A stretch of 64,000 nt of DNA from Actinocorallia populi (GTDB lineage: Bacteria; Actinomycetota; Actinomycetes; Streptosporangiales; Streptosporangiaceae): positions 372,001 through 436,000 of the forward strand of contig NZ_PVZV01000007.1 of the NCBI RefSeq assembly GCF_002995495.1. Reading direction: 5' to 3'. Of the stretch, positions 59,825 to 64,000 are shown in pieces. The first letter of the stretch is position 1. Every line of letters begins with the position of its first letter. The position numbers and the translations under genes are program-made. A model generated the notes under the pieces. It was given only the letters and a program-made list of their open reading frames with translations. It searched no databases and was not told where the DNA came from.

Positions 59825-60855
59825 GCGTGGTGGACTCCCCCGAGCTGCTGACGGCGTCATGGCTGAGCCAGGCGCTGGAAGCCGAGGTGGCCTCGGTGAG
59901 CTGGAAGAGGGTCGGCTCCGGCCAGATCGGCGCGTGCTACCGGCTGGAGCTCACCGGCGGCCCCGGCGTCCCGGGCAGCCTCATCGCCAAGCTGCCCGCC
60001 GAGGACGAGGGCAGCCGGGCCTTCCTCGGCCCCGCCTACCGCACCGAGGTGTCGTTCTACCGGGACCTCGCGCACACCGTCGCCGCGCGCGTCCCCGTCT
60101 GCCACCACAGTGCGATCTCCGAGGACGGCACCGTCTTCACCCTGCTGCTGGAGGACGCCTTCCCCGCCGTGCAGGGCGACCAGCTCGCGGGCTGCTCCCC
60201 GGACCAGGCGTTCGGGGCCGTGGTCAACCTGGCCGGGCTGCACGGGCCCCGCTGGTGCGACCCGACGCTGCTGGACCTGCCCTGGCTGGGGACCGTGGGC
60301 GAGGAGGACGCCGCAACGCTCGGCGAGGTCTTCGCCCCCGCCGTCGAGATCTTCGTCGACCGGTTCGCCGCGGAGCTCTCCGGCGAGGACAAGCGCACCC
60401 TGCGCGAGACCGCCGAGCACGTCGCCGCCTGGGTGCTGGGCCGCTCCGAGCGGTTCGGACCCGTCCACGGCGACTACCGTCCCGACAACCTGCTCTTTTC
60501 GCCCGGGGACGGCGAGCGCGTGATCGCGGTGGACTGGCAGACGCTCAGCCTCGGCCATCCCGTCCGCGACCTGTCCTTCTTCCTCGGCACCGGCCTGCTC
60601 CCCGAGGACAGGGCGGCCCGGGAGCACGACCTCGTCGCCGCCTACCACGAGGCGCTGCAGGCGTACGGGGTGGCGGACTACAGCCTGCGGGAGTGCTTCG
60701 ACGACTACCGCTTCGCCGCCGTCCAGGGCCCGCTGATCACCGTCCTGGGCTGCGCCTACGGCACCCCGACCGAACGGGGCGACCGGATGTTCCTGGCCAT
60801 GGCCGCCAGGTCCTGCGCCATGATCCGCGAACTCGGCACCCTTGACCTGATCTGA
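59821..60855 (+). CDS. phosphotransferase family protein (EcKinase/APH-like)
   Basis: A 344-residue kinase-fold protein with KRVGSGQIGACYRLEL (nucleotide loop), LIAKLPAEDEGSRAF (Lys), FGPVHGDYRPDNLLF (catalytic Asp in HGDYRPDN) and IAVDWQTLSLGHPVRDLSFFLGTGL (metal-binding Asp). The DWQ...DLSFFL block resembles the ecdysteroid-kinase/CHK branch of APH-like enzymes more than antibiotic kinases. Coupled by ATGA overlap to the LLM oxidoreductase. It may phosphorylate a hydroxylated pathway intermediate, comparable to ACAD10/11 or LvaA chemistry; this is a hypothesis. Confidence 0.82.
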   Translation: MSVVDSPELLTASWLSQALEAEVASVSWKRVGSGQIGACYRLELTGGPGVPGSLIAKLPAEDEGSRAFLGPAYRTEVSFYRDLAHTVAARVPVCHHSAISEDGTVFTLLLEDAFPAVQGDQLAGCSPDQAFGAVVNLAGLHGPRWCDPTLLDLPWLGTVGEEDAATLGEVFAPAVEIFVDRFAAELSGEDKRTLRETAEHVAAWVLGRSERFGPVHGDYRPDNLLFSPGDGERVIAVDWQTLSLGHPVRDLSFFLGTGLLPEDRAAREHDLVAAYHEALQAYGVADYSLRECFDDYRFAAVQGPLITVLGCAYGTPTERGDRMFLAMAARSCAMIRELGTLDLI

Positions 60856-60865
60856 GGAGACGGAC

Positions 60866-61687
60866 TTGTCCCGCTACCAGACGTTGAAGTACGAGGAGTT
60901 CGGCCCCGTCGCCCGGGTCACCCTGCACCGGCCGGAGGTGCACAACGCCTTCGACATGCAGATGATCAAAGAGGTGCACGCCTGCTGGCGGGAACTGCGC
61001 GACAACGACGACATCCGCGTCATCGTGCTGACCGGCTCGGGCGACAAGGCCTTCTGCACCGGCCTGGACCGCACCGCCGCGGCCGTCGGCGAGGACCACC
61101 GCACCCCCGAACTCGGGCAGCGCGGCGCCACCCCGATGCACCAGAACGAACCCGGCGACTGGCTGATGCCCAAGACCGCGGGCGACCTGTGGAAGCCCAT
61201 CATCGGCGCGGTCAACGGCATGGCCTGCGGCGGCGCCTTCTACCTGCTCGGCGAGGTCGAGTTCATGATCGCCGCCGAGCACGCCACCTTCTTCGACCCC
61301 CACACCACCTACGGCATGGCCACCGTCTACGAGTCCATGATGATGGCCCAGCGCATGCCGCTGGGCGAGGTCATGCGCATGTCCCTCATGGGCTCCCACG
61401 AACGCATGAGCGCGCGGCGCGCGTACGAGATCGGGCTGGTCCAGGAGGTCGTGCCCGCGGAGGAACTCCAGGAGACGGCACTGCGCGTCGCCCAGACCAT
61501 GGCCTCGCAGCCGGCCCTCGCCCTCCAGGGGACCGTCCGGGCCGTCTGGTACACCCGCGAACTCGCCTACCGCCAAGCCCTGGCGGTGGGCGACACCCTG
61601 GTGCAGACATCCCTCAACGAGGAGTCCCTCTCGGAGGGCCAGCAGGTCTTCAAGTCCGGCAAGCGGGTCGAATGGAACCTGCGCTGA
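60866..61687 (+). CDS. enoyl-CoA hydratase/isomerase family protein
   Basis: A 273-residue crotonase with KAFCTGLDRTAAAVG, GAVNGMACGGAFYLLGEVEFMIA and the loop TFFDPHTTYGMATVYESMMMAQ, in the DPH subfamily shared with 44507 and 49363. TTG start at 60866 supported by GAGGAG seven bases upstream and by the match of SRYQTLKYEEFGPVARVTL to the paralogue start. Last gene of the aldehyde dehydrogenase operon; a strong hairpin follows. Confidence 0.88.
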   Translation: MSRYQTLKYEEFGPVARVTLHRPEVHNAFDMQMIKEVHACWRELRDNDDIRVIVLTGSGDKAFCTGLDRTAAAVGEDHRTPELGQRGATPMHQNEPGDWLMPKTAGDLWKPIIGAVNGMACGGAFYLLGEVEFMIAAEHATFFDPHTTYGMATVYESMMMAQRMPLGEVMRMSLMGSHERMSARRAYEIGLVQEVVPAEELQETALRVAQTMASQPALALQGTVRAVWYTRELAYRQALAVGDTLVQTSLNEESLSEGQQVFKSGKRVEWNLR

Positions 61688-61717
61688 CCGGACCGACCCC
61701 GTTCGCGAACGGCCGGA

Positions 61718-61759
61718 CACGGCGGGGAGGGTCCCGGTGGGACCCTCCCCCCGGCCGTG
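61718..61759. terminator. bidirectional terminator hairpin
   Basis: GGGGAGGGTCCC (61724-61735) pairs with GGGACCCTCCCC (61739-61750), extended by outer CACGGC/GCCGTG pairs. It lies between the convergent crotonase and Ddn-like genes. Confidence 0.8.
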
Positions 61760-61764
61760 CCGTC

Positions 61765-62265
61765 TCAGCTCGGGGCGGCCGGGTGGGGCTCGCAGACGAC
61801 GACGGGGATCTCCCGGGGAGCACGGGCCTGGTAGGAGTCGAAGTCGGCGTACATGGCGACCAGGCGCGGCCACAACTCGGCGCGCTCCTCGGGGGAGGCG
61901 GTGCGGGCGCGCATCCTGCGTTCGACGCGGCCGACCTGGACCAGGACCTCGGGGTCGGCCTTGATGTTGAGGTACCACAGGGGGTTCTTGGGGAGGCCGC
62001 CCTGGGAGGCGACGATGATGACGCGGTCTCCGTCGGGCAGGAAGAGCAGCGGGAGCGTGCGGGGCCTGCCCGTCTTGCGGCCCCTGGTGGTGACGAGGCA
62101 GACGGGGACGCCGCGCGGGAAGGCGCTGCCGACCCGCCACCTGCCGCCGATCCTGCCGCCGGTCCTGCGGTAGACGAAGACGTTGGCCTGGGACATCACC
62201 CGGAGGATCTTGGGGACGAGGGGGGAGTCGATACCGCGCGGGGCGGGTTTCGCAGTGGTCATCAT
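61765..62265 (-). CDS. deazaflavin (F420)-dependent nitroreductase family protein, Ddn-like
   Basis: A 166-residue split beta-barrel protein: FVYRRTGGRIGGRW, VCLVTTRGRKTGRPRTLPLLFLPDGDRVIIVASQGGLPKNPLWYLNIKADPEVLVQVG, RMRARTASPEERAELWPRL. The GR(K)TG...VIIVASQGG.P.NP.WY block is the F420-binding signature of the Ddn family. It may act as an F420H2-dependent reductase on quinone- or enone-like compounds. ATG overlaps the SDR stop as ATGA. Confidence 0.88.
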   Translation of the reverse strand: MMTTAKPAPRGIDSPLVPKILRVMSQANVFVYRRTGGRIGGRWRVGSAFPRGVPVCLVTTRGRKTGRPRTLPLLFLPDGDRVIIVASQGGLPKNPLWYLNIKADPEVLVQVGRVERRMRARTASPEERAELWPRLVAMYADFDSYQARAPREIPVVVCEPHPAAPS

Positions 62266-63107
62266 CCCTGCCATTCGAAGTCGGGCATGCGGGGCAGCAC
62301 GCCGTTGATGAGGGCCTCGGCCTGTTCGGGCAGGCCCGGGGTGTACGCGGGATGAGTGAGGACGAGGAAGCGTTCGGACCGCACGGCGTCCACGACCTGG
62401 TCGGCCACCTCCTGCGGGGAGATGCCGTTCTCCACCGTCGTCCTGATCATCTCCAGCATGAAGGCCGAGTCGTCGCCGGGCTCGCTGGCCAGCCCGGCCG
62501 GCCGGACGCGCTCGGACTCGTGGATGCGGGTGGTCACGCCGCCGGGGCACAACGCGGAGGCGCGGAGCTTGGAGCCCTGCACCGCCAGTTCCTGGGCCAG
62601 GGTGAGGGTCGCGGCGAAGGCCGCCCACTTGGAGATGGTGTAGGGGGCGGAGCCGGGGCCCACGAAGAGGCCCGCGACCGAGCAGGTGTTGACGATGTGG
62701 CCCTCGGTGTCCTGCTCGATCATGCGGGGGACGAAGGACCGCAGCCCGTGCAGGATCCCCCACAGGTTCACCCGCAGCGACCACTCGAAGTCCGCGGCGG
62801 GCCTCGTCCACACCTGCCCGCCCGCGAAGACCCCCGCGTTGTTGCAGAGCAGGTGCACCGCGCCGAGCTCGGTGAACGCCAGGTCGGCGAACGCCTCGAC
62901 CTCCCGCTCCTCCCCCACGTCCGTGACCCGGGAGACGACCCGGACTCCGTGCGCGGCGGCCAGCCCGCGGGTCTCGGCGAGCGCTTCGGGCTGCACGTCG
63001 GCCAGGGCCAGGTCCATGCCCTCACCGGCCAGCCGCAGGGCCAGGGCCCGGCCGATGCCGCTGCCGGCACCGGTGATCGCGGCCGTCCGGCCGCCCAGCT
63101 CGTCCAT
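62262..63107 (-). CDS. SDR family oxidoreductase
   Basis: A 281-residue SDR with TGAGSGIGRALALRLAGEG, LADVQPEALAETR, CNNAGVFAGGQVW, NTCSVAGLFVGPGSAPYTISKWA (Tyr/Lys) and a longer, variable C-terminus (SPQEVADQVVDAVRSERFLVLTHP). ATG at 63107 behind GGGAGAA. It is translationally coupled to the Ddn-like gene and diverges from another SDR. This subtype is common in mycobacterial and actinobacterial lipid clusters. Confidence 0.9.
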   Translation of the reverse strand: MDELGGRTAAITGAGSGIGRALALRLAGEGMDLALADVQPEALAETRGLAAAHGVRVVSRVTDVGEEREVEAFADLAFTELGAVHLLCNNAGVFAGGQVWTRPAADFEWSLRVNLWGILHGLRSFVPRMIEQDTEGHIVNTCSVAGLFVGPGSAPYTISKWAAFAATLTLAQELAVQGSKLRASALCPGGVTTRIHESERVRPAGLASEPGDDSAFMLEMIRTTVENGISPQEVADQVVDAVRSERFLVLTHPAYTPGLPEQAEALINGVLPRMPDFEWQG

Positions 63108-63211
63108 GACGTTCTCCCGCTTCCGATCCGGTTTTCGAACACTTTTAGAGAAACAACCGGCACGGTAGTGTGAGCAGCCAAATACATCAAGTATCAATTA
63201 TAAGGAGACCT
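63108..63211. promoter_or_regulatory. divergent AT-rich promoter region
   Basis: AT-rich island (63180-63203) with ATAC (63182-63185) and GTAT (63191-63194) as inverted arms; the complement reads TTGATACTTGATG, two TTGAT words seven bases apart. AAGGAG precedes the ATG at 63212. Confidence 0.5.
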
Positions 63212-63970
63212 ATGCATTCCCGGGCCGGCAACCCCCCGACCGGCGTGGTCATCACCGGAGCGGCGTCCGGGATCGGCGCCGCCTGCGCCCGCGTCCTGGC
63301 CGCGGCGGGCCGCCCGGTCGCCCTGTGGGACACCTCCGACGCCGCGGACCTCGCCGCGGAGATCACCGCCGAGACCTCCACGGCCGCCGCGGCCCTGCAG
63401 GTCGACGTGACCCGCGCCGCCGACTTCCCCGAGGCGATCGGGCGCAGCCGCGAGGCGCTCGGCACCGTCGGCGGGCTCGTCCACGCCGCCGGGGTCTCCG
63501 TCCCCGTGGCCCTGGGCGACCTCGACGAGTCCCTGTGGGACGCGGTGCAGGACGTCAACCTCCGCGCCCACGCCCTGCTGGTGCAGGCGCTGCTGCCCGA
63601 CCTGCGCGCCAACCCCGGCTCGGCCGTCGTCGGCATCTCCTCCATCGACGCGTTCGTCGGGCAGATGTTCATCCCCGCCTACTGCGCGTCCAAGGCCGGC
63701 CTCCTCGGGCTCACCAAGGCGCTCGCCCACCAGCTGGCCTTCGACGGAATCCGGGTGAACGCGGTGTGCCCGGGATACATCGACACCCCGTTCCTGGGCA
63801 TCGCGCCCGAGGAGATGCGCGCGGAGTTCGCCGCCAAGTCACCGTTCAACCGGATGGGCGGCCCCGAAGAGGTCGCCGGAGCGGTGCGCTTCCTGCTGAG
63901 CGACGAGGCCTCGTTCATCACCGGCACCCACCTGACCGTCGACGGCGGCGCCACCGCCGTCGACCGCTGA
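63212..63970 (+). CDS. SDR family oxidoreductase, FabG-like
   Basis: A 252-residue classical SDR with TGAASGIGAACARVLAAAG, HAAGVSVPV, SSIDAFVGQMFIPAYCASKAG (Ser/Tyr/Lys), PGYIDTPFLG and LTVDGGATAVDR. The acidic residue after the second strand (LWDTSD) suggests NAD(H). ATG at 63212 with AAGGAG. It may be the first gene of an operon continuing beyond the window. Confidence 0.92.
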   Translation: MHSRAGNPPTGVVITGAASGIGAACARVLAAAGRPVALWDTSDAADLAAEITAETSTAAAALQVDVTRAADFPEAIGRSREALGTVGGLVHAAGVSVPVALGDLDESLWDAVQDVNLRAHALLVQALLPDLRANPGSAVVGISSIDAFVGQMFIPAYCASKAGLLGLTKALAHQLAFDGIRVNAVCPGYIDTPFLGIAPEEMRAEFAAKSPFNRMGGPEEVAGAVRFLLSDEASFITGTHLTVDGGATAVDR

Positions 63971-64000
63971 ACCCCCCACCCCCCCGAAGAAGAGGAAGAA

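Noticed and set aside
1107-63211. KstR/KstR2-type operators in the AT-rich islands
   Set aside because: I looked for the TnnAACnnGTTnnA-type mycobacterial pattern and did not find a convincing copy; the islands show TTGAT words and different symmetries.
1-64000. Mobile elements, integration sites, CRISPR arrays and tRNA genes
   Set aside because: No transposase, integrase, regularly spaced repeats or cloverleaf-like sequence was recognised on either strand.

Overview
The window is GC-rich DNA with strongly GC-biased third codon positions, frequent GTG (and some TTG) starts, AGGAGG-type ribosome binding sites and tight stop/start overlaps. Together with F420-dependent enzymes, TetR/GntR/HxlR regulators and KshA-, CYP142- and FadD3-like proteins, this points to an actinomycete, probably a Streptosporangiales relative such as Actinomadura, Thermomonospora or Nonomuraea. 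The genus is inference. No rRNA, tRNA, CRISPR array, insertion sequence or phage gene was seen.

Most of the window (1-16.6 kb, 22.2-29.7 kb and 42.2-64 kb) is a catabolic supercluster for a CoA-activated, probably polycyclic or steroid/terpenoid-like substrate. It encodes four acyl-CoA ligases, two class III CoA transferases, five acyl-CoA dehydrogenases, six crotonase-fold proteins, three MaoC/hot-dog hydratases, two thiolases, seven classical SDRs, two amidohydrolases and two SnoaL-like proteins. It also has an aldehyde dehydrogenase, a Rieske oxygenase, two P450s (one CYP142-like), an F420-type LLM oxidoreductase, a Ddn-like protein and a small-molecule kinase-like protein. The plausible flow is: oxygenases, SDRs and aldehyde dehydrogenase make a carboxylate; ligases or CoA transferases activate it; acyl-CoA dehydrogenase, hydratase, SDR and thiolase steps shorten it. 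Electron-transfer partners for the P450s and the Rieske enzyme, Mce-type uptake genes and the Hsa ring-cleavage genes are not in the window, so the pathway is incomplete here.

The catabolic genes form short, often divergent operons. Nearly every divergent or lead promoter contains a conspicuous AT-rich island, often with TTGAT words or small palindromes, in otherwise very GC-rich DNA. These look like the promoters and operators of a shared regulon. The local TetR (1183-1890) and GntR (5592-6320) proteins are candidate regulators.

Two blocks interrupt the catabolic genes. The first (16.6-22.2 kb) has an F420-reductase-like protein divergent from an HxlR regulator across a perfect 16-bp palindrome, an unknown protein, a probable methyltransferase remnant, a zinc-less quinone-oxidoreductase-type enzyme divergent from an ArsR-like regulator across a long inverted repeat, and a GT-C membrane glycosyltransferase.

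The second block (30.4-42.2 kb) has an ehuBCDA ectoine/hydroxyectoine ABC importer and, converging on it, a six-gene stressosome operon (RsbR, RsbS, RsbT, an ATPase-PP2C fusion, a histidine kinase, and a receiver-PP2C protein) joined by stop/start overlaps. A secreted ricin-B-type lectin, a Cys-pair unknown protein and an APH-like kinase follow. Two gene remnants (an epoxide hydrolase C-terminus at 52.65-52.95 kb and the methyltransferase piece at 18.9-19.1 kb) and one C-terminally shortened crotonase show that parts of the region are decaying or rearranged.
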